Shown here: positions 24,812-33,670 of the stretch, piece by piece
Layout of the letters: each line of letters begins with the position of its first letter
Position numbering within the stretch: position 1 is the first letter of the stretch
Notes under the pieces: model-generated
The model's input: the letters and a program-made list of their open reading frames with translations, nothing else
What the model was told of the DNA's origin: nothing
The model's database searches: none
Made by a program: the position numbers and the translations under genes
Origin: Gordonia effusa NBRC 100432
Lineage (GTDB): Bacteria; Actinomycetota; Actinomycetes; Mycobacteriales; Mycobacteriaceae
Assembly (NCBI RefSeq): GCF_000241305.1
Contig: NZ_BAEH01000128.1
Coordinates: forward strand, 1-34,881
Length of the DNA stretch: 34,881 bases
Direction of reading: 5' to 3'

Positions 24812-24839
24812 CTCGACCAGCACCACCGCGCTGGTCGAG
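24812..24839 (+). terminator. Hairpin after accA3
   Basis: CTCGACCAGC (24812-24821) and GCTGGTCGAG (24830-24839) form a perfect 10-bp stem with an 8-base loop, 12 bases past the accA3 stop. The right arm contains the GGTCGAG core of the repeats that follow, so the hairpin may have arisen from that repeat family. Confidence 0.6.
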
Positions 24840-24850
24840 TGCTGTCCCCA

Positions 24851-25000
24851 CCCGATGGTCGAGTGCCGACCACCTCGATGGTCGAGTGCCCGGCGAGGCG
24901 CCAGCCGAGCCGGGTGTATCGAGACCCCGCAACCACACCCGATGGTCGAGTGCCGACGCGCGAGCTTGCGAGCCCGCCGGTGTATCGAGACCCCGCAACC
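24851..25000. repeat. Tandem GGTCGAGTGC / TATCGAGACCCC repeat region
   Basis: Two units of about 65 bases lie in tandem. Each starts with GATGGTCGAGTGC (24877 and 24941) and ends with GTATCGAGACCCCGCAAC (from about 24915 and 24981). A partial extra copy of the first element starts at 24854. The middle of each unit is a diverged GC-rich stretch with gcgag-type words. Repeats of this style occur between genes in Gordonia and related genomes to my knowledge. No gene is supported here; the next gene begins at 25023. Confidence 0.75.
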
Positions 25001-25022
25001 CGAAAGCCCAACTGCCACAACG

Positions 25023-25355
25023 ATGGAACCCGTCGAGATCAACGCCGGAACATGGTACCTGCGAGCACTGCGTGACGACACCCGCGTCACCGACGTTCCC
25101 GCACTCACCGAACTCGGCATCACTGACCCGACGGGTTTCGTCGTCTCCGCGGCACGCGGCTGGGCCGACGAAAGCCGATTCACTTGGGCGGTCTGTGAAC
25201 CGACCACCGGCGAGTTGATGTCGCTGATCGTCGTCGATGCCGAGCCTCCCGCGCTCACCGGACGAGCACGCCCCGGCCAGCAACACACCCTCGACGACGC
25301 CGTACCGGTTATCACCCGGTTCGCCGTAGGCGCGTTGGATATCCCGCTCGACTGA
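25023..25355 (+). CDS. Small conserved hypothetical, GNAT-like N-terminal region
   Basis: A 110-residue protein beginning MEPVEINAGTWYLRALRDD. The central segment GWADESRFTWAVCEPTTGELMSLIVVD resembles the strand pair that precedes the acetyl-CoA site in many GNAT acetyltransferases, but the R-x-x-G-x-G loop and C-terminal half are absent. It may be a truncated GNAT or a stand-alone family. Translation from ATG 25023 is reasonable, although no clear ribosome site is seen and the upstream DNA is repetitive. The last codons run directly into a palindromic repeat, the stop TGA being part of its conserved edge. Confidence 0.65.
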   Translation: MEPVEINAGTWYLRALRDDTRVTDVPALTELGITDPTGFVVSAARGWADESRFTWAVCEPTTGELMSLIVVDAEPPALTGRARPGQQHTLDDAVPVITRFAVGALDIPLD

Positions 25356-25416
25356 AACTGTCCCCGACGCCGACGCAGACGCTGTATCGCCGCCTGCTCC
25401 GGTCAGGGGGACAGTT
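25356..25416. repeat. 61-bp palindromic repeat, copy 1
   Basis: The arms AACTGTCCCC and GGGGACAGTT are 10 bases each and bound a 61-bp element directly after a stop codon. A second copy at 28147-28207 has the same length and orientation and is identical at 47 of 61 positions by hand alignment. The shared loop is GCTRTATCGCCGYCTGCTC (R and Y differ between copies). The inner stem is weaker in this copy. It could act as a transcription end for the upstream gene. Confidence 0.8.
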
Positions 25417-25529
25417 CCAGGCGTGTCACTGGCGATATATGCTGAACCCGCAATCGGTTTGTCCACCGCCTGACATAAAGCTGCCACGGAGCACAAGGGG
25501 CCCGCTCGCTCCGCTCCCGGCGCCCGTCC

Positions 25530-25712
25530 GGCGTTGAACATCGAAAGCTGGTGCACCACACCAGCACAAGAGGGAATCCGGTGAGAATCCGGAACTGTCC
25601 CGCAGCGGTTAATCGAAACGACCGCCGTCATACGCACTGGGCATAGCCTGGGAAGCGACGGCCAGTAGGCGTACGAAGGTGCATGTCGATGAGTCCGAAT
25701 ACCTGCCGGTTG
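25530..25712 (+). ncRNA. Cobalamin riboswitch upstream of metE
   Basis: Conserved B12-riboswitch elements are in order: a hairpin GCTGGTG/CACCAGC (25547-25567), the core GAGGGAATCCGGTGAGAATCC, GGAACTGTCCCGCAGCGG, and the 3' B12-box portion AGTCCGAATACCTGCC (25692-25707). CATCG at 25539 and CGATG at 25687 can close P1. It lies about 150 bases before metE, a known arrangement in which adenosylcobalamin shuts off the B12-independent methionine synthase. The presence of the switch implies the organism also has B12-dependent MetH, not seen here. The edges are approximate. Confidence 0.93.
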
Positions 25713-25713
25713 T

Positions 25714-25734
25714 ACCGGGCACGCCGTGCCCGGT
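25714..25734 (+). terminator. Expression-platform hairpin of the metE riboswitch
   Basis: ACCGGGCAC (25714-25722) and GTGCCCGGT (25726-25734) form a perfect 9-bp inverted repeat (the tip opens by one or two pairs) starting just after the B12 box. The 5' part can alternatively pair with CCGG at 25707-25710. It is about 120 bases from the metE ribosome site, so it more likely controls transcription termination than translation. No T-run follows. The remaining leader to 25852 shows no other feature. Confidence 0.55.
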
Positions 25735-25865
25735 GGCTCACCGCCTCGTGGATAGGGCGCGTCGAACCGGCAGTTCTGTGGTGCTCAACGTACCCACAAC
25801 GGGGCCAGTCGACTCTCCTGCGTTTGGGCGGTGGTCCATCCGCATACCTCGCAGGAGCACAACAC

Positions 25866-28142
25866 ATGTCTGATCCCCAGACGTTCACCACCACTGTCAT
25901 CGGCACCGCCCGAATCGGCCGAAACCGCGAACTCAAGCGGGCCACCGAGTCCTATTGGGCCGGACACATCGACGCCGCGGCACTGCACGACGTCGCCTCG
26001 ACCATCCGTCGCGACACCACCGCCGATCTAATCGCCGCCGGCTTCGACTCGATCCCGGTCAACACGTTCTCCTACTACGATCAGATGCTCGACACCGCGG
26101 TACTTCTCGGAGCGGTTCCATCGCGCTACTCCGGCATCGCCGACGAACTCGATCGCTACTTCGCCGCTGCCCGCGGCAACGCCGAACTGACACCGATGGA
26201 AATGACGAAGTGGTTCGACACCAACTACCACTACTTAGTCCCGGAAATCGGAGCCGACACCAGCTTCTCGCTGCATCCGGAGAAGGTGCTCGCGGAGTTT
26301 GCCGAAGCAACCGCACAGGGTGCGACGGCCCGGCCCGTCGTGATCGGACCGATTACCTTCCTCGCCCTCGCCAAGGCAGTCGACGGCGGCCCCGCTCCCC
26401 TTTCCCGGCTCGATGAACTGGTCGAGGTATACGCCGAATTGCTCGCTGCCTTGGCAGACGCGGGTGCCACCTGGGTGCAGTTCGACGAGCCAGTTCTCGT
26501 GACCGACATCGCCGACGGACTCCCCGAGCTTGCCAGCTCGGTGTATCAGCGCATCGGCGACTTGTCGGCGCGGCCAAAGATCTTGGTGGCCACGTACTTT
26601 GGCGATGCCGGCGCATCGCTCGGGGCACTCGCGGGCACACCGATCGAAGGCATCGCAGTCGATCTCGTTCGTGGCTCGGCCGAATCGATCGCCGCGATCC
26701 CGACACTCACTCGTAAGCATGTCGTCGCCGGAATCGTCAACGGGCGCAATGTCTGGCGGACCGATCTCGACGCCGCCCTGGCCACCCTGGGCACTCTTCT
26801 CGGGTCAGTCGGATCGCTCGCCGTGTCGACATCTTGCTCGACTCTGCACGTCCCCTACGCACTGACCGCCGAAGCGGATATCGACGACAACTTGCGCGGC
26901 TGGCTTGCGTTCGCCGACGAGAAGTTCGCCGAAGTCGCCACTCTCGCAACAGCATTGAATAAGGGCCGGGAGGTCGTCGCGGACCATTTCGCGGCATCGG
27001 CCGCCGCGTTGGCGACGCGAGCCGACGATCCACGGCTGAACAACGCCGCTGTGCGCGAGCGGCTAACCGCGATCACCGACTCCGCCATCTCACGGACCAA
27101 CGCCAACGATCGCGCAGTCGCCCAGCAGGCCAAGCTCGATCTTCCCCTGCTACCGACTACGACGATCGGCTCCTATCCGCAGACCGGCGAGATCCGCAAA
27201 GCGCGGGCTGACCTCCGGTTGGGAAACATCGACGATGCGCAGTACGTCGACAAGATGCGCCAAGAGATCGCCGATGTCGTTGCGCTGCAAGAGAAAATAG
27301 GTCTCGATGTTCTCGTACACGGCGAGCCCGAACGCAACGACATGGTGCAATACTTCGCCGAACAACTCGACGGATTCCTCTCCACGCAGAACGCGTGGGT
27401 GCAGTCGTATGGCAGCCGGTGCGTCCGCCCGCCAATCCTGTTCGGCGACGTCGTCCGGACCGCCCCGATGACCGTCGAGTGGATCTCCTACGCACAATCA
27501 CTCACCGACAAACCCGTCAAGGGGATGCTCACCGGACCGGTGACGATCCTGGCCTGGTCATTCGTGCGCGACGACCAGCCGCGCTCTGCCTCGGCGTTCC
27601 AAATCGCGCTGGCTATCCGGGACGAGACCATCGATCTGGAGAAGGCCGGCATCGGCGTGATCCAGGTCGACGAACCCGCACTGCGCGAACTGCTTCCGCT
27701 GCGCAACGCCGACAAGACCGCCTATCTCCGCTGGGCCGTTGACGCGTTCCGGTTGTCGACGTCGGGTGTCGCCGACGACACCCAGGTACACACTCACCTG
27801 TGCTACTCGGAATTTGGTGAGGTTATCGGCGCTATCGCCGAGCTCGATGCCGACGTCACCTCCATCGAAGCCGCCCGGTCGGCAATGGAAGTCCTGCACG
27901 ACCTCAACCAGGTCGGCTTCTCCAATGGCGTGGGTCCTGGCGTGTACGACATCCATTCCCCTCGGGTGCCGTCCACTGACGAGATGACCACGTCGCTACA
28001 GGCCGCGCTGAAAGCCGTACCGGCGCAGCGTCTCTGGGTCAATCCAGACTGCGGCTTGAAAACTCGCGGTACCACCGAGACGGTCGCATCGCTGACCAAT
28101 TTGGTGGCGGCGGCCAAGGCGGCACGCCAGTCGCTGGCCTAA
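25866..28142 (+). CDS. metE: Cobalamin-independent methionine synthase
   Basis: A 758-residue MetE, which methylates homocysteine from 5-methyltetrahydropteroyl-triglutamate. Both barrels are complete: the N-terminal domain opens [24 protein letters not shown], and the C-terminal catalytic domain contains [18 protein letters not shown], the zinc ligands in THLCYSEF and [11 protein letters not shown], and [13 protein letters not shown] 25866 is preceded by AGGAG eight bases upstream. The cobalamin riboswitch in its leader predicts repression when B12 is plentiful. It converges on pyc, with a palindromic repeat in the 75-base gap. Confidence 0.97.
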   Translation: MSDPQTFTTTVIGTARIGRNRELKRATESYWAGHIDAAALHDVASTIRRDTTADLIAAGFDSIPVNTFSYYDQMLDTAVLLGAVPSRYSGIADELDRYFAAARGNAELTPMEMTKWFDTNYHYLVPEIGADTSFSLHPEKVLAEFAEATAQGATARPVVIGPITFLALAKAVDGGPAPLSRLDELVEVYAELLAALADAGATWVQFDEPVLVTDIADGLPELASSVYQRIGDLSARPKILVATYFGDAGASLGALAGTPIEGIAVDLVRGSAESIAAIPTLTRKHVVAGIVNGRNVWRTDLDAALATLGTLLGSVGSLAVSTSCSTLHVPYALTAEADIDDNLRGWLAFADEKFAEVATLATALNKGREVVADHFAASAAALATRADDPRLNNAAVRERLTAITDSAISRTNANDRAVAQQAKLDLPLLPTTTIGSYPQTGEIRKARADLRLGNIDDAQYVDKMRQEIADVVALQEKIGLDVLVHGEPERNDMVQYFAEQLDGFLSTQNAWVQSYGSRCVRPPILFGDVVRTAPMTVEWISYAQSLTDKPVKGMLTGPVTILAWSFVRDDQPRSASAFQIALAIRDETIDLEKAGIGVIQVDEPALRELLPLRNADKTAYLRWAVDAFRLSTSGVADDTQVHTHLCYSEFGEVIGAIAELDADVTSIEAARSAMEVLHDLNQVGFSNGVGPGVYDIHSPRVPSTDEMTTSLQAALKAVPAQRLWVNPDCGLKTRGTTETVASLTNLVAAAKAARQSLA

Positions 28143-28146
28143 CTGA

Positions 28147-28207
28147 AACTGTCCCCGTGCCGCGAGCACGCGCTATATCGCCGTCTGCTCGCGTCACGGG
28201 GACAGTT
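28147..28207. repeat. 61-bp palindromic repeat, copy 2
   Basis: This is a second copy of the element at 25356-25416, in the same orientation, four bases after the metE stop. Its arms extend to 22 bases with one mismatch (28147-28168 against 28186-28207), leaving a 17-base loop. Including outer ACTG/CAGT it spans 28142-28212. It lies between convergent metE and pyc, where a bidirectional terminator would be useful. Confidence 0.8.
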
Positions 28208-28217
28208 GCAGTGCTGT

Positions 28218-31200
28218 CTACCCAAACTCCACGATCAAATCCCCGCCATCAACCTGAGCCGAAGCGCCGAGCGGCAGCGCGCTGATCACGCCCGAACGCG
28301 GCGCGGTGATAGTCGACTCCATCTTCATAGCTTCGATCGTTCCGACCGGATCCCCCGCCTCGACTTCTTCTCCGACCTCGACACTCAGCACAACCACGCC
28401 ACCGAACGGCGCACCCAGGTGAGCGGCATTGTTCGGGTCGGCCCGGCGAACCTTCTCGACGGTGACATCAAAAGACCTGTCGCGCACCGCTACTGGGCGC
28501 AACTGCCCATTCAGCGTACACATCACCGTTCGCATGCCACGCTCGTCCGGGTCACTGATCGCCTCCAGGCCGATCAGCAGATCGACACCGGGCTCCAGCG
28601 AAACCCGCTCCTCGCAGCCCGACCGCAAACCGTAGAGAAACAGATTCGCCGACAATGCCGACGTATCACCGTAGAGCCGGCAATGTTCGGCGAATTCGGT
28701 GGCCGGCCCTGGAAAGAGCAAGCGATTCAACGCTTCTCGGCGGGGCGTCCCAGATTCCGACAGCTCAACCCGATCACGCTCGGTCAGTTCGGTAGTCGGG
28801 GATGCCACCGACCTGCCCGCCAAGACCTCGGTTCGCAGCGGCTCGACCCAACCGCCGGCCGGCTCACCCAACTCGCCGCGGAAGAAGCCAACGACCGAAT
28901 CGGGAATGTCGAATGCCGACGGATTGGCTGCGAAATCATCTGCGTCGCAGCCCTTCGCGACCAATGTCAACGCTAGATCACCAACCACCTTCGACGACGG
29001 AGTCACCTTGATGAGTCGGCCGAGAATACGATCTGCACCCGCATATGCCTCTTCCACGCGCTCAAACTGATCGGCCAATCCCAACGCCGCAGCTTGCTGA
29101 TAGAGATTCGACAGTTGACCGCCGGGAATCTCGTGTCGATACACCCGGCCAGTCGGCGACCCGTGCCCCGATTCGAACGGCGCGTATACCTTGCGAAGTG
29201 CCTCCCAATACGGTTCGAGCGCACACACCGCATCGAGGTCGAGGCCGGTGGCACGGTCGCCGCCCGCCAGCGCCGCCACGATCGCCGACAACGCCGGCTG
29301 ACTCGTCGAGCCGGCTAGGGGTGCACTCGCGCCGTCGACGGCGTCGACTCCGGCTTGTATCGCAGCCAAGTAGGTTGCGACCTGTCCACCCGCGGTGTCG
29401 TGAGTATGGAGGTGAACCGGGAGGTCGAAGTTCGAGCGCAGTGCCCCAACGAGTTTCGACGCCGCCGCGGGCCGCAGCAGTCCGGCCATATCCTTGATCG
29501 CGAGCACGTGAGCACCGGCGTCCACGATCTGTTCGGCCAGCCGCAGGTAATAGTCGAGCGTGTACAGGTCCTCGTCCGGATTCGATAGGTCACCGGTGTA
29601 CGACAGTGCCACTTCCGCGACCGCGGTCCCCTGCGCCCGAACCGAATCTATCGCCGGCCGCATCGCGTCGACACTGTTGAGCGCGTCGAAGATACGAAAT
29701 ACGTCGACTCCGGTGCGGGTTGCTTCGGCGATGAACGCATCGGTGACTTCGATCGGATACGGCGTATAACCGACAGTGTTCTTGCCGCGCAACAACATCT
29801 GAAGGCACAGGTTCGGCATCGCATCGCGCAGTTTTTCCAACCGCTCCCATGGATCTTCGCGACAAAAGCGCAGCGCGACATCGAATGTCGCGCCACCCCA
29901 GCATTCCACCGACCAGAGTTGCGGAGTCATCGACGCCACGTAGGGCGCGACCGCCGTCAACCCACTCGTTCGCACTCGAGTGGCGAGCAACGACTGATGC
30001 GCGTCCCGGAAAGTGGTGTCGGTGACCGCGACTGCGGTTTGCGAACGTAACTGCGCGGCAAATCTTTCCGGCCCCAGTTTTAGTAGCTCGTCGCGGCTGC
30101 CCGGTGCCGGTTCCCTCAGAGTCAAACCGACCAGCTTTTCTCGAGGCCGGACGACTCGGTCGGGCATCCCGTAGGGGCGGTTCACCGTCACATCGGCGAG
30201 ATAGGTCAGCAGCCGCGTCGCGCGGTCTCCGGACAACTGCGCATCAAGCAGCTCGGGATGGTCAGCGATGAAACTCGTCGAGATCCCGCCGGCATTGAAC
30301 TGTGGATGGGCCAGCAATGCCTGCAGAAATCCGACATTGGTCGCGACACCGCGAATCCTGAACTCCGCCAATGCCCTTCGCGCACGGGCGAACGCCGCGC
30401 CGTGATGGCGACCGCGACAGGTGACCTTAACCAGCATTGAGTCGAAGAAGCCAGTCACCTCTGCGCCCAGATGGGTACCGCCGTCCAGTCGTACCCCGGC
30501 GCCGCCCGGGGCGCGATACGCCGTGATCCGTCCGGTGTCTGGACGGAAGTCGTCGACGGGATCTTCAGTGGTGACCCGACATTGAACGGCACTGCCGCGC
30601 ACGCTGATCGACTCCTGACTAATGCCCAACTCGGCCAGCGTCGCGCCCGCCGCTATCCGCAGTTGTGCCGCCACCAGATCCACGTCGGTCACTTCTTCGG
30701 TGACCGTGTGCTCCACCTGGATTCGCGGATTCATCTCGATGAACACATAGCGTCCGTCGGGGCCCAGCAGGAATTCCACCGTTCCCGCACCGCGGTATCC
30801 GATCGATCGCGCAAACGCCACCGCATCGACACACATCGAATCACGCAGTCGCGGATCGAGATTCGGCGCGGGCGCGATCTCCACTACCTTCTGATGCCGG
30901 CGCTGAACACTGCAGTCGCGTTCATACAGATGCACCACATCGCCATGATGATCGGCGAGTATCTGCACCTCGATATGTCTGGGTGACGACACCGCCTGTT
31001 CGATGAACACGGTTCCGTCGCCGAAGGCCGAAGCGGCCTCACGCGATGCGGCTTCGAGCGCTCCGCGCAGCCCCTGTGGATCGTCAACCAGACGCATCCC
31101 TCGCCCGCCACCGCCAGCCACCGCTTTGACGAAGACCGGAAAGCGCATTTGCCGTCCCGCCTTAACCAGCACGTCGATATCAGTGGCCGGCGCACACGAT

Positions 31201-31595
31201 TCCAGCACCGGCACCCCGGCGGCAGCCGCGGCCGCGATGGCACGTGATTTGTTTCCAGTCAGTTCCAGCACCGACGCGGGTGGACCAACGAAGGTCAAAC
31301 CCGCTTCATCGCAGGCCCGCGCGAGATCCGGGTTCTCCGAGAGGAATCCGTAGCCGGGATAGATCGCGTCCACGTCGGCACGCCCAGCCACCTCGATAAT
31401 CGCGGGAATGTCGAGATAGGCCCGAACCGGATGTCCCGGTTCACCGATCTGATACGCCTCGTCGGCCGAATTGCGGTGCAGCGCATTGCGATCCTCGTGC
31501 GGGTATACCGCAACCGTGGATAAGCCCAACTCGTAACACGCACGGAAGGCGCGCACCGCTATTTCTGACCGGTTGGCGACGAGCACCTTCCGCAC
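28218..31595 (-). CDS. pyc: Pyruvate carboxylase
   Basis: A 1125-residue single-chain pyruvate carboxylase making oxaloacetate from pyruvate, bicarbonate and ATP. Domains in order: biotin carboxylase (KVLVANRSEIAVRAFRAC, AVAGGGGRGMRLV, FIEMNPRIQVEHTVTEE), carboxyltransferase (TTFRDAHQSLLATRVRT, FRIFDALNSVDAM, LAIKDMAGLL, LHTHDTAGGQVATYLAA), and biotin carrier (IEAMKMESTITAPRSG, Lys1091). The length is normal for the alpha-4 type. The start is GTG 31595, three bases after the prpC stop, with GGAGG in the prpC end as ribosome site. It therefore appears to be the last gene of the prpDBC operon, where it can regenerate the oxaloacetate that PrpC consumes. Confidence 0.96.
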   Translation of the reverse strand: MRKVLVANRSEIAVRAFRACYELGLSTVAVYPHEDRNALHRNSADEAYQIGEPGHPVRAYLDIPAIIEVAGRADVDAIYPGYGFLSENPDLARACDEAGLTFVGPPASVLELTGNKSRAIAAAAAAGVPVLESCAPATDIDVLVKAGRQMRFPVFVKAVAGGGGRGMRLVDDPQGLRGALEAASREAASAFGDGTVFIEQAVSSPRHIEVQILADHHGDVVHLYERDCSVQRRHQKVVEIAPAPNLDPRLRDSMCVDAVAFARSIGYRGAGTVEFLLGPDGRYVFIEMNPRIQVEHTVTEEVTDVDLVAAQLRIAAGATLAELGISQESISVRGSAVQCRVTTEDPVDDFRPDTGRITAYRAPGGAGVRLDGGTHLGAEVTGFFDSMLVKVTCRGRHHGAAFARARRALAEFRIRGVATNVGFLQALLAHPQFNAGGISTSFIADHPELLDAQLSGDRATRLLTYLADVTVNRPYGMPDRVVRPREKLVGLTLREPAPGSRDELLKLGPERFAAQLRSQTAVAVTDTTFRDAHQSLLATRVRTSGLTAVAPYVASMTPQLWSVECWGGATFDVALRFCREDPWERLEKLRDAMPNLCLQMLLRGKNTVGYTPYPIEVTDAFIAEATRTGVDVFRIFDALNSVDAMRPAIDSVRAQGTAVAEVALSYTGDLSNPDEDLYTLDYYLRLAEQIVDAGAHVLAIKDMAGLLRPAAASKLVGALRSNFDLPVHLHTHDTAGGQVATYLAAIQAGVDAVDGASAPLAGSTSQPALSAIVAALAGGDRATGLDLDAVCALEPYWEALRKVYAPFESGHGSPTGRVYRHEIPGGQLSNLYQQAAALGLADQFERVEEAYAGADRILGRLIKVTPSSKVVGDLALTLVAKGCDADDFAANPSAFDIPDSVVGFFRGELGEPAGGWVEPLRTEVLAGRSVASPTTELTERDRVELSESGTPRREALNRLLFPGPATEFAEHCRLYGDTSALSANLFLYGLRSGCEERVSLEPGVDLLIGLEAISDPDERGMRTVMCTLNGQLRPVAVRDRSFDVTVEKVRRADPNNAAHLGAPFGGVVVLSVEVGEEVEAGDPVGTIEAMKMESTITAPRSGVISALPLGASAQVDGGDLIVEFG

Positions 31596-31598
31596 GTT

Positions 31599-32735
31599 TC
31601 ACGCCTCCAAAACTCGTTGCGGCTGACCGTCATACGCCGACAGCGGCCGGATCAGTGCATTGTGCGCGGTCTGCTCGATGATGTGGGCGGTCCACCCGGT
31701 GATCCTCGCCATGACGAAGATCGGAGTGAACGATCCGATGTCGAAGCCCATGAGTTGGTACGCGGGACCGGTCGGAAAGTCCAGGTTCGGTTTGATGCCG
31801 GTGCGCGCCACCATCTCGTCTTCAAGCTCGCGGTAGATGCCGAGCCACTTGTGCTCACCGAGATGATCGGCAATCTCGACTAGGGCGTCATACATCGTCG
31901 GCACCCGCGAGTCGCCGTTCTTGTACACGCGATGACCGAAGCCCATCACCTTGTCTTTGTTGGCCAGCTTCGCGGCCAACCATTCGCGTGCGCGCTCGGG
32001 ACGGTCGATATCGATCATGTCGTGCATAACCGCCTCGTTGGCACCGCCGTGCAGAGAACCCTTCAGGGCTCCGATCGCGGCGGTCACGGCACTGTAGATA
32101 TCCGATTGGGTTGAAGTCACCACACGGGCGGCGAACGTCGACGCGTTGAAGCTGTGCTCGGCATACAGCGTCAACGACTTCTCGAATGCTTTGACGATCA
32201 CCGGATCAGGCACCTCGCCGAAACACATGTTCAAGAAGTTCTCCGCGTACCCGAGACCGTGGTGCGGCTTGATCGGATCGAGCCCGCGACGACGCCGCAT
32301 ATCAGCGGCGACAATGGTCGGCAGTACCGCGTACATGCGAAGTGCCTTGTCCAAGTTGGCTTCTGGGGTCGGAATATCCTCGTCGGGATCTTCGGTGCCG
32401 AGGTAACTGATCAGGGTCCGAACTACATCCATCGGATGACAGTTGTCCGGAATCCGCGCGAGAACGGATTCGCCGTTGCGGTCCAGTCGGCGGTTCGCGC
32501 GCTCACGCTGAGTGAAAAGCTGTAACTGACCACTGTTCGGCAGTTCGCCATACCAGAGGAGGTAGGCCACTTCTTCGAAACTGCGTTGCGCGGCCAGTTC
32601 TTGAACGGCGTACCCGCGATAGGTCAGCGAGTTGGTCTCTGGGACCACCTTGGAGACCGCCGTCGTGTCGACGACCACGCCTGCCAGTCCCTTGTAGATG
32701 GTGGGTGTTTCCGTTGCTTCTACGGTTGCGGTCAT
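31599..32735 (-). CDS. prpC: 2-methylcitrate synthase (citrate synthase family)
   Basis: A 378-residue citrate-synthase-fold enzyme. Motifs with catalytic histidines are SLHGGANEAV and GFGHRVYKNGDSR, and the C-terminal substrate Arg region is FTPIFVMARITGWTAHIIEQ. The context, overlapping prpB (ATGA) and downstream of prpD, identifies it as methylcitrate synthase, condensing propionyl-CoA with oxaloacetate. The sequence alone would also allow a citrate synthase, and relatives in mycobacteria have both activities. Confidence 0.93.
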   Translation of the reverse strand: MTATVEATETPTIYKGLAGVVVDTTAVSKVVPETNSLTYRGYAVQELAAQRSFEEVAYLLWYGELPNSGQLQLFTQRERANRRLDRNGESVLARIPDNCHPMDVVRTLISYLGTEDPDEDIPTPEANLDKALRMYAVLPTIVAADMRRRRGLDPIKPHHGLGYAENFLNMCFGEVPDPVIVKAFEKSLTLYAEHSFNASTFAARVVTSTQSDIYSAVTAAIGALKGSLHGGANEAVMHDMIDIDRPERAREWLAAKLANKDKVMGFGHRVYKNGDSRVPTMYDALVEIADHLGEHKWLGIYRELEDEMVARTGIKPNLDFPTGPAYQLMGFDIGSFTPIFVMARITGWTAHIIEQTAHNALIRPLSAYDGQPQRVLEA

Positions 32736-33670
32736 CTGTTCACGCTCCCTGGAATCGTGAAATTGAATGTGTCGGTGTCGAATTGGTTGTAGTCGGCGTA
32801 GCGCAGTAGTTCGTACAACCTCGACCGGTGCTGCATCCCATCGAGCAGATCCTCTTGGGTACCGGCCGACGAGATCTCTTTCAGACCGGCCTCGACCGCG
32901 CCCATGGCGATGCGTAGGGTGGTCACCGGATAGATCACCGCGTTGTAGCCGACATCGGTAAGCTCTGCGGCAGTGAGTAATTCAGACTTGCCGAATTCGG
33001 TCATATTCGCCAACAGCGGGATATCCACCGCGGCCCGGAATCGCTCGAACTCCGAGAGGTCTGTCAGCGCTTCGGTAAAGATCAGGTCGGCACCAGCGGC
33101 GGCATATGACTTCGCCCTATCGATCGCCGCGTCCAACCCCTCAATGGCGCGGACATCGGTGCGGGCGCAGATGACGAAATTCTCGTCCCGCCGGGCGGCC
33201 ACGGCAGCGCGCAGCCGCTTGATCATGGTCTCCACCGGAACGACCGCTTTGCCGTCCAGATGTCCGCACCGTTTGGGATTGACCTGGTCTTCCAGGTGGC
33301 ATCCGGCCAACCCGGCATCCTCCAGTGCGGTCACCGTACGCGCCGCGCTCATCGGTTCACCGAATCCGGTGTCGGCGTCGATAAGTGTGGGAAGCGCACT
33401 GGCACGGGCGATCTGGCCGCCGCGCGTAGCTACCTCGGTAAGCGTCGTCAATCCAATGTCGGGTAGCCCCAGGTCGGCCGCGAGGACCGCACCGGAGACG
33501 TAGACACCCTCAAAATCAAGGTCTGCGATGAGCTTCGCGACAAGGGGTGAGAATGCCCCCGGCCACCGCTGCAGCGTTCCCGACTCCAGGCCCGCGCGCA
33601 GCGCTCGTCGTTTGTCGGCATCGCTGACCGACGACGAAAACAGGTCGGTCGAGAACTCGGCGACCGTCAT
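32732..33670 (-). CDS. prpB: 2-methylisocitrate lyase
   Basis: A 312-residue member of the isocitrate lyase/PEP mutase family that cleaves 2-methylisocitrate into succinate and pyruvate. The catalytic-cysteine loop is NPKRCGHLDGKAVV; other motifs are LIDADTGFGEP (metal binding), CHLEDQVNPKRCGH, ICARTDVRA and PLLANMTEFGKSELL. Its ATG overlaps the prpD stop by one base, and its stop overlaps the prpC start in ATGA, so translation of prpD, prpB and prpC is coupled. Confidence 0.96.
   Translation of the reverse strand: MTVAEFSTDLFSSSVSDADKRRALRAGLESGTLQRWPGAFSPLVAKLIADLDFEGVYVSGAVLAADLGLPDIGLTTLTEVATRGGQIARASALPTLIDADTGFGEPMSAARTVTALEDAGLAGCHLEDQVNPKRCGHLDGKAVVPVETMIKRLRAAVAARRDENFVICARTDVRAIEGLDAAIDRAKSYAAAGADLIFTEALTDLSEFERFRAAVDIPLLANMTEFGKSELLTAAELTDVGYNAVIYPVTTLRIAMGAVEAGLKEISSAGTQEDLLDGMQHRSRLYELLRYADYNQFDTDTFNFTIPGSVNR

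Noticed and set aside
24851..25000. CRISPR array
   Set aside because: The repeats are few, unequal and lack regular unique spacers, and no cas gene is present.
24792..25637. 281-residue minus-strand frame over the repeats and part of the riboswitch leader
   Set aside because: It is formed by reading through intergenic repeats and an RNA element, and overlaps a more plausible plus-strand gene.
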